Assembly (NCBI GenBank): GCA_020024255.1 | Contig: JAHHTX010000063.1 | Location: 1-12,126, forward strand | Source: Anaerotignum sp. | GTDB taxonomy: Bacteria > Bacillota > Clostridia > Lachnospirales > Anaerotignaceae | DNA: 12,126 bases | Direction of reading: 5' to 3' | Shown: one piece after another, positions 1 through 5,609 of the stretch | Layout of the letters: every line of letters begins with the position of its first letter | How positions within the stretch are numbered: the stretch's first letter is position 1 | The notes under the pieces: model-generated | What the model saw: the letters and a program-made list of their open reading frames with translations, nothing else | Told to the model about the DNA's origin: nothing | The model's database searches: none | Made by a program: the position numbers and the translations under genes

Positions 1-55
1 ACCCCCGACACTGCGGGTATGAACCGCATGCTCTAGCCAACTGAGCTACTCCGCC
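1..55 (-). tRNA. tRNA-Met (anticodon CAT), 3' part cut off by window edge
   Basis: Read on the minus strand, the gene starts with G at position 55 (GGCGGAG acceptor strand). The D-arm and an anticodon arm follow, with stem TGCGG/CCGCA around the 7-nt loop TTCATAC, so the anticodon is CAT. The window edge removes the end of the T-arm and the 3' acceptor strand. The 55 bases present are identical to the complete copy at 12047-12120. The anticodon stem lacks the three consecutive G-C pairs of initiator tRNA, so this is the elongator type. A CAT anticodon can also belong to a lysidine-modified tRNA-Ile, which sequence reading alone cannot fully exclude. It lies just downstream of divIC, as in Bacillus subtilis, where tRNA-Met follows the yabN-divIC-yabR cluster. 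Confidence 0.9.
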
Positions 56-75
56 GTACTCAAATCGACTTCCTT

Positions 76-104
76 AGTATATCTGCTTACCATCTTTTTG
101 TCAA
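76..104 (-). promoter_or_regulatory. sigma-A promoter of the left tRNA-Met gene
   Basis: On the minus strand TTGACA (complement of 99-104), a 17-nt spacer and TATACT (complement of 76-81) form a near-consensus housekeeping promoter. Transcription would start near position 69, about 14 nt before the tRNA. The tRNA therefore does not depend on read-through from divIC. Confidence 0.85.
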
Positions 105-148
105 CACCTTTTTTGCATTTTTTTGCAAATATGCACCAATTTTTAAAA

Positions 149-448
149 TCAGCCTTCTCTGTTTATAATTAAAACCTCATTGCTTTTGACAAGTCCCAGC
201 TTCTCTCTGGCAATCTGTTCAATGTAGCTGTCACTATTATAGTACTCTTTTTTCTTTTCAAAATCTGCTAGCTTCTTTTCTTCCTCTGCAATTTGTTGGC
301 TTAATTCTGCCGCTTCTCTTTGAAGGTTGTTGTATTTTTCCATTTGCAAGCCTGTACAAACCGCTATGACGGCCACAAAGATCACCAAAAAAAGGCGAAT
401 AAACAAACTGTCTGCTCTTTTCTTTTTTTTCTTTGTTTTTTGCCTCAT
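149..448 (-). CDS. divIC: Septum formation initiator / cell division protein DivIC (FtsB-like)
   Basis: This small bitopic membrane protein of the divisome works with FtsL and DivIB (FtsQ) at the septum. The 99 residues show a very basic cytoplasmic N-terminus (KTKKKKKR), one transmembrane segment at about residues 15-33, and a charged coiled coil at about 37-68. They end in the family's C-terminal block (YIEQIAREKLGLVKSNEVLI). I chose the ATG at 446-448 because GAGGG lies 10 nt upstream. An in-frame GTG two codons earlier (451-449) is also possible. The TTG at 457 is too close to that site. It is the last gene of the leftward mazG-hup-rqcP-yabP-yabQ-divIC cluster, the same neighbourhood as in Bacillus. 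No clear terminator lies between it and the tRNA promoter. Confidence 0.9.
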   Translation of the reverse strand: MRQKTKKKKKRADSLFIRLFLVIFVAVIAVCTGLQMEKYNNLQREAAELSQQIAEEEKKLADFEKKKEYYNSDSYIEQIAREKLGLVKSNEVLIINREG

Positions 449-475
449 CACTCTCAAACCCTCTTTTTCATACTG

Positions 476-985
476 CTATTTTTTTCGTAGCATACGCCAT
501 CCCCTTCTCACACTGCCCATTTTTATTTTTACATATACCTTACATAAATGCAAGCAGTTTTTCGAATGTTGTTCGCAAAATCTTTTCATTTTTTGCATAG
601 GTCTACGAAATACAGAAAAAACCAGTCGAAAAGGCGTAAACAGTATGGTAAAAAACAGTACAATGACTTTTTTCGCCCCATAAAGCACCCCTTCCCCTAC
701 CCTCATAATAAAAGGACTGCATACAAGAAAGTACAGAAGCAAACCGCCCCCAAGTCCCAAAAAGATAAAAAATCGTATTTCTCCTGCATTTTTATGTAAC
801 AAAACAGAAAATACAGCCAGAGCCAAGATTATCCAATACAGAAAATCCTCCGTCTGTATCCAAAACCTTTTATGAGGCAGTATACGGCGAAAAAGACGCA
901 GTCCGTCATACAAAAGCCCCATAAGTCCGCCCAAAAGTATAGTAAGCAGAAACAGTTCTGCCTGATCATGGGCAGATAAAATCAC
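476..985 (-). CDS. yabQ: Spore cortex biosynthesis protein YabQ
   Basis: YabQ is a membrane protein of the mother cell needed for spore cortex formation. The 169-residue product starts with the family pattern (ILSAHDQAELFLLTILLGG, then GLLYDGLRLFRR). It has about four hydrophobic segments near residues 8-26, 46-64, 71-90 and 105-124, and a basic, Cys/His-containing tail. The start is a GTG, chosen because the family's N-terminal motif follows at once. It lies 2 nt after the yabP stop and has no good ribosome binding site of its own, so translation is probably coupled to yabP. The pairing with yabP upstream and divIC downstream is strong independent support. Confidence 0.9.
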   Translation of the reverse strand: MILSAHDQAELFLLTILLGGLMGLLYDGLRLFRRILPHKRFWIQTEDFLYWIILALAVFSVLLHKNAGEIRFFIFLGLGGGLLLYFLVCSPFIMRVGEGVLYGAKKVIVLFFTILFTPFRLVFSVFRRPMQKMKRFCEQHSKNCLHLCKVYVKIKMGSVRRGWRMLRKK

Positions 986-987
986 AC

Positions 988-1263
988 CTATCGGAACAAC
1001 CTGCCAAAAAAGGAATTTTTATTGCCGTCTGCGTCCTCGGCATAAGTCACAGAATCCACATGACCGCTTACTGACACTTCCCCATCTTCCAGGTTCAGTT
1101 TTCCCACATGGAGCTCCGTACCTTTCAAAATTAAAAGTCCACATTCCGTTTCCACGGCAATACTTTCTTCATCAAAGGACAGCACCTCTGTCACACCGCT
1201 GATACGCACACGTTTTCTATCCTCTACAGAAATGCTGTGGTGTTCTCTTCTTTCTTCTCCCAA
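988..1263 (-). CDS. yabP: Sporulation protein YabP (spore coat assembly)
   Basis: This is a small YabP-family protein made during sporulation. The core shows the family pattern: HHSISVEDRKRVRISGVTEV, then a segment with SFDEESIAVET, an ILKG turn, the LHVGKLNLEDGEVSVSGHVD strand block and a C-terminal FFGRLFR. I place the start at a TTG (1261-1263). GGGAGG lies 8 nt upstream, and the resulting 92 residues fit the family's usual length of just under 100. A longer reading from TTG at 1323 has no ribosome binding site and adds a stretch that does not look like the family. The binding site is buried in a long hairpin (see 1268-1343), and a sigma-E-like promoter lies just upstream. Confidence 0.87.
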   Translation of the reverse strand: MGEERREHHSISVEDRKRVRISGVTEVLSFDEESIAVETECGLLILKGTELHVGKLNLEDGEVSVSGHVDSVTYAEDADGNKNSFFGRLFR

Positions 1264-1267
1264 AACA

Positions 1268-1343
1268 AAAACCTCCCATTTGCCGTTTTCTTTGCAAAAC
1301 TGTATGGGGCAAAGCTCCCCCAATACAGTATATGGGAGGTTTT
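1268..1343 (-). promoter_or_regulatory. RNA hairpin that sequesters the yabP ribosome binding site
   Basis: The arms 1268-1279 and 1332-1343 are perfectly complementary over 12 bp (aaaacctcccat / atgggaggtttt). In the leftward transcript the 3' arm contains the whole GGGAGG ribosome binding site of yabP. Inside is a second stem: 1300-1309 with 1318-1328, 10 pairs with one bulged A, loop about 8 nt. The structure fills the 90-nt gap between rqcP and yabP. There is no T-tract after it, so it is not an intrinsic terminator. The pairing is seen directly. The effect on translation is inferred. Confidence 0.7.
1299..1328 (-). promoter_or_regulatory. Putative sigma-E (mother-cell sporulation) promoter for yabP-yabQ
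   Basis: On the minus strand CATACAGT (complement of 1299-1306) matches the sigma-E -10 pattern CATACAnT. It is preceded, after 15 nt, by CTGTATT, a partial match to the kmATATT -35 element. Transcription would begin near 1291, inside the hairpin and after its 5' arm. The B. subtilis yabP-yabQ genes are known to be sporulation-controlled. The -10 and -35 also form the inner inverted repeat of the hairpin, so the match could partly reflect that symmetry. Confidence 0.45.
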
Positions 1344-1353
1344 CCGATTTATG

Positions 1354-1596
1354 CTATTCTATGGCACGATACATAGATGCGGCATCCTCTTTTTTTGTAG
1401 ACTCTTTCAAATCCAGCACTTCGATTTTTGTAGCATTGGTACCAAACTGTATCTCGATAATATCACCACATTTTACTTCTGCCCCTGCCTTGACTACCTT
1501 CCCGTTAATGCTGACTCTGCCGGCATCACAGGCTTCATTGGCAACAGTTCTTCTTTTGATGATACGGGATACCTTCAAAAATTTATCAATACGCAT
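1354..1596 (-). CDS. rqcP: RqcP / YabO, S4-domain RNA-binding protein of ribosome quality control
   Basis: RqcP belongs to the Hsp15/S4-domain group. In Firmicutes it binds obstructed 50S-peptidyl-tRNA complexes with RqcH and supports poly-alanine tailing of stalled nascent chains. The 80-residue protein is essentially one S4 fold: MRIDKFLKVSRIIKRRT helix, then ANEACDAGRVSINGKVVKAG and VKCGDIIEIQF strands at about residues 1-51. A short polar tail follows. The start ATG (1594-1596) has AAGGAG 7 nt upstream. It lies between the hup terminator and the yabP hairpin in the same order as Bacillus yabO. Another S4 protein is possible by sequence alone, but the neighbourhood makes RqcP the clear choice. 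Confidence 0.9.
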   Translation of the reverse strand: MRIDKFLKVSRIIKRRTVANEACDAGRVSINGKVVKAGAEVKCGDIIEIQFGTNATKIEVLDLKESTKKEDAASMYRAIE

Positions 1597-1616
1597 ACAT
1601 TCTCTCCTTTCTGTTC

Positions 1617-1651
1617 AAAAAAACGCTTTCCCAAAAAAAGAGAAAGCGTTT
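1617..1651 (-). terminator. Intrinsic terminator after hup
   Basis: The arms 1621-1630 (aaacgctttc) and 1642-1651 (gaaagcgttt) pair perfectly over 10 bp with an 11-nt loop. On the minus strand the stem runs into a 7-base T-tract. It lies in the hup-rqcP gap and would end most hup transcripts, leaving rqcP and the sporulation genes to read-through or other promoters. Confidence 0.8.
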
Positions 1652-1668
1652 CCAAGAATCAAAAGAAA

Positions 1669-1944
1669 TTATTTGTTAATTGCATCTTTCAAAGCCTTAC
1701 CTGCTTTGAATCTAGGTGCTTTGGAAGCAGGAATAGGCATTGCTGCACCTGTCTGAGGGTTTCTGCCTTCTCTTGCTGCTCTTTCTGCCACATCAAATGT
1801 GCCGAAACCTACCAGCTGTACTTTATTGTTTGCTGCCAATTCTTCTGTAATAACATCTTCAAAAGCTTTCAGTGCCTTTTCTGCATCTTTTTTGCTCATT
1901 TCTGCCTTTTCCGCAATGGCTGCAACTAATTCAGATTTGTTCAT
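1669..1944 (-). CDS. hup: HU-family DNA-binding protein
   Basis: HU is the abundant dimeric nucleoid protein that bends DNA without strict sequence preference. The 91-residue product has the two N-terminal helices (MNKSELVAAIAEKAEMSKKD and following), then the family signature GFGTF at residues 46-50. The flexible beta-arm with RNPQTG (61-66, intercalating proline P63) and IPASKAPRFKAGKALK follow. Length is standard. The start ATG has AGGAGG 9 nt upstream. It lies 23 nt after mazG with no promoter visible in the gap, so it is probably read from the mazG promoter. The terminator right after it would give a strong mazG-hup message. Confidence 0.96.
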   Translation of the reverse strand: MNKSELVAAIAEKAEMSKKDAEKALKAFEDVITEELAANNKVQLVGFGTFDVAERAAREGRNPQTGAAMPIPASKAPRFKAGKALKDAINK

Positions 1945-1967
1945 TCTTTTTGTCCTCCTCTTAAATT

Positions 1968-2759
1968 TTATCTTTCTTTGGCCAAGGCTTCTTTCGCCTT
2001 GTCCCAGAGCAAATCCATTTCCTTCAGAGTCATGCTAGAAAGCTGTTTCCCCTCCGTAAGGGCTGAATTCTCAATATACTCAAATCTATTTATAAACTTT
2101 TTGGTGGCTTTTGTCAAGGAAAACTCGGGATTTATTTGCAAAAACCTTGCTACATTTACCATTGCAAACAAAACATCACCAAATTCTTCCTCTATATTGC
2201 CGTCCATCTTTTCCATTTCCGCTTCCAATTCAGCAATCTCTTCTTTGACTTTTTCCCATGCTTCTTGCGTTTTTGCAAAATCAAATCCGACAGCAGCAGC
2301 TTTTTTTTGCACTTTTGCTGCACGGGTCAAAGCAGGCAGAGCAAGGGGCACATCTGCCATCATCTGTGTCTGGGTTTCTGCATGTTTTTCCTTTTTTTTC
2401 AAATCTTCCCAGTTGACCAAAACTTCTTCCGGTGTATCTGCTTTACCGCTGCCGAATACATGGGGATGACGATAAATCATTTTTTCGCAAACACTCTGCA
2501 CCACATCATCAAAAGTAAATGCTCCCTCATCTTCCGCAAGAGAAGAATGGAACACCACTTGCAAAAGCACATCTCCCAATTCTTCCTTGAGATTTTTCAT
2601 ATCTTTACGGTCTATGGCTTCTACCGCTTCATAGGCCTCTTCCAACATATCCTTTCGCAAAGTTTCATGGGTTTGTACTTTGTCCCACGGACACCCACTC
2701 TCCCCACGCAGTCTTTTGATTATCTGCCGAAAATCATCTAAACTGTATTTATGCTCCAT
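1968..2759 (-). CDS. mazG: MazG nucleoside triphosphate pyrophosphohydrolase
   Basis: MazG hydrolyses NTPs and dNTPs to monophosphate and pyrophosphate and clears non-canonical nucleotides. The 263 residues hold two MazG domains. The first has CPWDKVQTH (23-31), E40-E41-x-x-E44 and E59-E60-x-x-D63. The second has KEEIAELE (172-179) and EEEFGD (190-195). The acidic helices bind Mg2+. I chose ATG 2757-2759 because AGGAGG lies 9 nt upstream. That site overlaps the codons after the ATG at 2780, making the longer form unlikely. Bacillus YabN carries an extra N-terminal tetrapyrrole-methylase-like domain, which is absent here. It heads the leftward cluster. Confidence 0.94.
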   Translation of the reverse strand: MEHKYSLDDFRQIIKRLRGESGCPWDKVQTHETLRKDMLEEAYEAVEAIDRKDMKNLKEELGDVLLQVVFHSSLAEDEGAFTFDDVVQSVCEKMIYRHPHVFGSGKADTPEEVLVNWEDLKKKEKHAETQTQMMADVPLALPALTRAAKVQKKAAAVGFDFAKTQEAWEKVKEEIAELEAEMEKMDGNIEEEFGDVLFAMVNVARFLQINPEFSLTKATKKFINRFEYIENSALTEGKQLSSMTLKEMDLLWDKAKEALAKER

Positions 2760-2885
2760 TGTACCTTTCCTCCTTCGCATATTGGGAACAATATTCGTCC
2801 CATGTTTTTATTCAAATACCCCAAACTCTTTGTGCATCCCTAAAAAGAAAAACAGCGTTTTAGCCATATCCTCTCATTTCTTTTT

Positions 2886-2914
2886 ATGATATGATTATTC
2901 TAGCGAAATGTAAA
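2886..2914 (-). promoter_or_regulatory. sigma-A promoter of the mazG-hup cluster
   Basis: On the minus strand TTTACA (complement of 2909-2914), 17 nt and TATCAT (complement of 2886-2891) match five of six bases in each consensus box. The start would be near 2879, giving a leader of about 120 nt before mazG. The leader contains an imperfect palindrome at 2784-2801 (GGGA...TCCC) but no riboswitch I can recognise. Confidence 0.7.
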
Positions 2915-2918
2915 GCAA

Positions 2919-2934
2919 TGTATAATGGTATACA
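2919..2934. promoter_or_regulatory. Short palindrome in the mazG/nfnA divergent region, possible operator
   Basis: TGTATA-atgg-TATACA is a perfect 6-bp inverted repeat next to the mazG -35 box. It also contains a rightward TATAAT (2921-2926) that could serve nfnA, although no good -35 box precedes it. Function is inferred from position only. Confidence 0.3.
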
Positions 2935-2985
2935 GAGATTTTTCTGTCCGTCTTCTGTCCATCTTATACAAAACGCTTTACTTTA

Positions 2986-3017
2986 TGCACACAGAGCAGA
3001 CAAATGACCTCTGTGCA
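2986..3017 (+). other. Hairpin in the presumed nfnA leader
   Basis: tgca/cagag (2986-2996, with two extra bases) pairs with ctctgtgca (3009-3017), 9 bp around a 12-nt loop. No T-tract follows, so it is not a standard terminator. It sits about 45 nt before nfnA and matches no leader family I recognise. Confidence 0.35.
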
Positions 3018-3063
3018 ACATAAACTTTTCATTATTCCCATTAAGAAAGGAAGTTGAATATCC

Positions 3064-3918
3064 ATGTTTCGTATTGTAAATAAAAAGGAATTAAACAGCA
3101 TGGTAACACTGCTGGAAATCGAAGCCCCTTTTATCGCAAAAAAAGCTAAAGCAGGTCAGTTTATTATTTTCCGTGTTGATGAATACAGTGAGCGTGTTCC
3201 CCTGACCATCGCAGACTATGACAGAGAAAAAGGAACAGTCACCATCATTTTCCAGAAAGTTGGTCTTTCCACAAAGCTTTTGGCAGAAAAAGAAATCGGT
3301 GACTCCATTCGTGACTTTGTTGGCCCTTTGGGTGTGGCAACAGAATATGATGGGTTAAAAAAAGTTGCCGTTGTAGGTGGCGGTGTTGGCTGTGCCATTG
3401 CATATCCCCAAGCAAAAGCACTACATAATCTGGGTGTTTCTGTCGATGTTATTGCTGGCTTCCGCAACAAAGACATTGTTATTTTGGAAGAGGAAATGAA
3501 GGCTGTGGCAGACAACTACTACCTCATGACTGATGATGGCACACAGGGCGAAAAAGGCTTTGTCACAGATAAGCTGAAATCTCTTATCGAAGCAGGCAAC
3601 AAATACGATGCCGTTATCGCCATTGGCCCCATTCCCATGATGAAGTTTGTTAGCCTGACTACAAAACCCTTTGGCATTAAAACCATCGTTAGTCTGAACC
3701 CTATCATGATTGATGGTACAGGGATGTGCGGAGGATGCCGTGTTACAGTTGGCGGAAAAATCAAATTTGCCTGTGTAGACGGCCCTGATTTTGATGGTCA
3801 CGAAGTAGACTTTGACGAACTGATGAACCGCAATTCTATTTATAAAAAAGAAGAGGCCGAACTGGCAGAATCTCATCTCTGCCGTATGGATAAACTGGCA
3901 CATGATCTCATTCACTAA
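3064..3918 (+). CDS. nfnA: NfnA, small subunit of NADH-dependent ferredoxin:NADP+ oxidoreductase
   Basis: NfnA is the FAD/[2Fe-2S] subunit of the cytoplasmic NfnAB complex. The complex couples electron transfer between NADH, reduced ferredoxin and NADP+ by flavin-based electron bifurcation. The 284 residues show a ferredoxin-reductase-like FAD domain (about 1-95, with ERVPLTIAD at 43-51) and a dinucleotide-binding domain with VAVVGGGVGCA at 101-111. A C-terminal cluster region follows with C222, C225 and C237 (MCGGC...FACVDGP). D217 in the preceding IDGTG is the likely fourth ligand, as known for this family. The ATG is preceded by AAAGGAAG about 10 nt upstream, and an in-frame stop lies just before. 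The partner gene follows after 14 nt. The lone fold also resembles PyrK and SudB, but the neighbour settles it. Confidence 0.92.
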   Translation: MFRIVNKKELNSMVTLLEIEAPFIAKKAKAGQFIIFRVDEYSERVPLTIADYDREKGTVTIIFQKVGLSTKLLAEKEIGDSIRDFVGPLGVATEYDGLKKVAVVGGGVGCAIAYPQAKALHNLGVSVDVIAGFRNKDIVILEEEMKAVADNYYLMTDDGTQGEKGFVTDKLKSLIEAGNKYDAVIAIGPIPMMKFVSLTTKPFGIKTIVSLNPIMIDGTGMCGGCRVTVGGKIKFACVDGPDFDGHEVDFDELMNRNSIYKKEEAELAESHLCRMDKLAHDLIH

Positions 3919-3932
3919 GGAGGATGGAAACA

Positions 3933-5324
3933 ATGGCAAATATGAGTCCCGAAAAAATAAAAATGCCTGAGCAGGCAGCAAACATAAGAAACAAAAATTT
4001 TGAAGAAGTAGCTCTGGGCTACACCGCAGAAATGGCGATGGAGGAAGCCTCCAGATGCTTAAACTGTAAACATAAGCCCTGTGTAAATGGATGTCCTGTA
4101 AACGTGCGTATTCCCGAATTTATTGCAGAAGTGGCAAAGGGCGACTTTATGGCAGCATACAAAATCATTACCTCTACCAATGCCTTGCCGGCAGTCTGTG
4201 GCCGTGTTTGTCCACAGGAAAGTCAGTGTGAGTCCAAATGCGTTAGAGGAATCAAGAACGAACCTGTTGCCATTGGCAGACTGGAACGTTTTGTTGCTGA
4301 CTGGTATATGGCAAACTGTGATGAAGTACCCGAAAAGCCCATGCAAAACGGCAAAAAAGTTGCTGTTATCGGTTCTGGACCATCTTCTCTGGCTTGTGCA
4401 GGAGATTTGGCAAAACAAGGCTATGCTGTTACCATTTTTGAAGCCTTCCATACAGCAGGTGGTGTATTGGTATATGGTATTCCCGAATTCCGTCTGCCAA
4501 AATCCATTGTACAAAAAGAAATTGACAAACTCTCCGCTATGGGCGTAGAAATCATGACAAATATGGTCATCGGCAAGGTTCTTTCTATTGATGAAATCAT
4601 AGAAGATATGGGTTTTGATGCTGTATTTATCGGTACAGGTGCAGGTCTGCCTTCTTTCATGAATATTCCCGGTGAGGCATTGGTAGGGGTGTACTCTGCC
4701 AATGAATATCTGACTCGTATCAACCTCATGAAAGCATACATTTCTGAATACGATACCCCTATCCGCAACAGCAAGTCAGTTGCCGTTGTAGGTGGTGGTA
4801 ATGTTGCCATGGACGCTGCAAGATGTGCAAAAAGAATGGGGGCAGAAAAAGTATATATTGTATACCGTCGTTCCGAAAAGGAAATGCCTGCACGTTTGGA
4901 AGAAATCCATCACGCAAAGGAAGAAGGCATTGAATTCCATCTTCTGCGTAATCCTGTACAGATTCTAGATGACGGCAATGGTCAGGTATGCGGTATTGAA
5001 TGTCTGAAAATGGAACTGGGTGAACCTGATGCTAGCGGCAGAAGACGTCCCGTTCCCATAGAAGGCTCCAACTATGTTATTGATGTTGATACTGTTGTCA
5101 TGTCCATCGGCACTTCCCCCAACCCGCTTATCCGCAACACCACAAATGGATTGGAAACCAACCGCAAAGGCTGCCTCGTTGTCAACGAAGAAACCAATCA
5201 GACCACAAGAGAAGGTGTTTATGCCGGAGGCGATGCAGTAACAGGTGCTGCAACAGTAATCCTTGCCATGGGTGCAGGGAAAAAGGCTGCCGAAGCCATT
5301 GATGAATATCTGAAAACCAAATAA
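3933..5324 (+). CDS. nfnB: NfnB, large subunit of NADH-dependent ferredoxin:NADP+ oxidoreductase
   Basis: NfnB carries the bifurcating FAD, the NADP(H) site and two [4Fe-4S] clusters. It resembles the small subunit of glutamate synthase and is often annotated gltA. The 463 residues contain an N-terminal cluster motif C42-x2-C45-x4-C50-x3-C54 and a second cysteine set C89, C93, C99, C103. An FAD-binding GSGPSS (147-152), an NADP-binding GGGNVAMD (287-294) with YRR downstream, and the closing GGDA (432-435) follow. I chose ATG 3933 because AGGAGG lies 9 nt upstream. The ATG at 3924 directly abuts that site. No glutamate synthase large subunit is near, whereas nfnA is 14 nt upstream, so the complex is NfnAB. 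Confidence 0.92.
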   Translation: MANMSPEKIKMPEQAANIRNKNFEEVALGYTAEMAMEEASRCLNCKHKPCVNGCPVNVRIPEFIAEVAKGDFMAAYKIITSTNALPAVCGRVCPQESQCESKCVRGIKNEPVAIGRLERFVADWYMANCDEVPEKPMQNGKKVAVIGSGPSSLACAGDLAKQGYAVTIFEAFHTAGGVLVYGIPEFRLPKSIVQKEIDKLSAMGVEIMTNMVIGKVLSIDEIIEDMGFDAVFIGTGAGLPSFMNIPGEALVGVYSANEYLTRINLMKAYISEYDTPIRNSKSVAVVGGGNVAMDAARCAKRMGAEKVYIVYRRSEKEMPARLEEIHHAKEEGIEFHLLRNPVQILDDGNGQVCGIECLKMELGEPDASGRRRPVPIEGSNYVIDVDTVVMSIGTSPNPLIRNTTNGLETNRKGCLVVNEETNQTTREGVYAGGDAVTGAATVILAMGAGKKAAEAIDEYLKTK

Positions 5325-5333
5325 ATACAGATG

Positions 5334-5373
5334 AAAAAAAACAGGAGATATGGACAAAACCATTATCTCCTGT
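5334..5373 (-). terminator. Left terminal hairpin, terminator for the leftward gene
   Basis: acaggagata (5341-5350) pairs with tatctcctgt (5364-5373), extended by tgg/cca with one bulged T, around the loop acaaaa. Read leftward the stem is followed by a T-tract of 7-8 bases (complement of 5334-5341). It would stop transcripts of the 5608-6015 gene after they cross the element. Confidence 0.65.
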
Positions 5374-5570
5374 CAGACAAATGCGGAAGGGTTTGGGAAA
5401 CAAAGGGTTTCCCAAATGGAATCCGCAGTGGGAATTGACTTCCCATGAGGAAAAGCAGAAGTTTCAAGGCTTTTTTGCATTGGAACTTCTGCTTTATCCT
5501 TCTGTCTGCCGGTCAAAGCCTTGAATGAAATGAGGCTTTGACCAAGGGGGACGACTTTGTCGGCACCCTC

Positions 5571-5609
5571 ACAGGAGATACGGACAAAACCGTTATCTCC
5601 TGTTTTTTT
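5571..5609 (+). terminator. Right terminal hairpin, terminator for nfnAB
   Basis: This is the same 10-bp stem as at 5341-5373. The inner pairs are now cgg/ccg instead of tgg/cca, so both changed bases keep pairing. It is followed rightward by seven T (5603-5609), a good intrinsic terminator for nfnAB. Its T-tract overlaps the stop codon of the convergent gene. Confidence 0.75.

Larger units (their letters stand above)
5334..5609. repeat. Structured intergenic element with duplicated terminal hairpins
   Basis: The gap between convergent nfnB and the 5608-6015 gene is almost entirely inverted repeats. A 33-nt hairpin occurs at 5341-5373 and again 230 nt on at 5571-5603, with 31 of 33 bases equal. 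Between them lie 5383-5426 (inner arms 5392-5400/5408-5416, 9 bp), 5429-5445 (6 bp), 5452-5495 (12 bp plus two further pairs), 5511-5543 (11 bp) and 5552-5562 (4 bp). The whole is bounded by an A-run on the left (5334-5341) and a T-run on the right (5603-5609). The ends thus form an inverted repeat of about 16 bp, like a small non-autonomous mobile element. No plausible protein is encoded. It could be a dispersed repeat family, a structured RNA, or a double terminator region. Confidence 0.75.

Noticed and set aside
112..129. Terminator after divIC (tttgca/tgcaaa stem)
   Set aside because: It has only 6 AT-rich pairs with an all-T/A loop and no proper T-tract after the stem in the leftward direction.
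988..1323. Longer yabP starting at TTG 1323
   Set aside because: There is no ribosome binding site, the extra 20 residues do not fit the family, and this start would lie inside the regulatory hairpin. TTG 1263 has GGGAGG at ideal spacing.
1237..1929. Long rightward open frames antisense to hup, rqcP and yabP
   Set aside because: Their products are Cys/Phe-rich shadows of well-recognised minus-strand genes.
2136..2741. Rightward 201-codon open frame antisense to mazG
   Set aside because: MazG is clear on the other strand. This product is Phe/His/Cys-rich without any motif and lacks a start signal.
2760..2885. Riboswitch in the mazG leader
   Set aside because: No known aptamer core was recognised, there is no terminator/antiterminator pair, and mazG is not a usual riboswitch target.
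3924..3932. ATG 3924 as the nfnB start
   Set aside because: It directly abuts the AGGAGG site, with no spacing. The ATG at 3933 has a 9-nt spacing.
5341..5603. CRISPR array
   Set aside because: There are only two repeat copies, 230 nt apart, with structured DNA between them and no cas genes.
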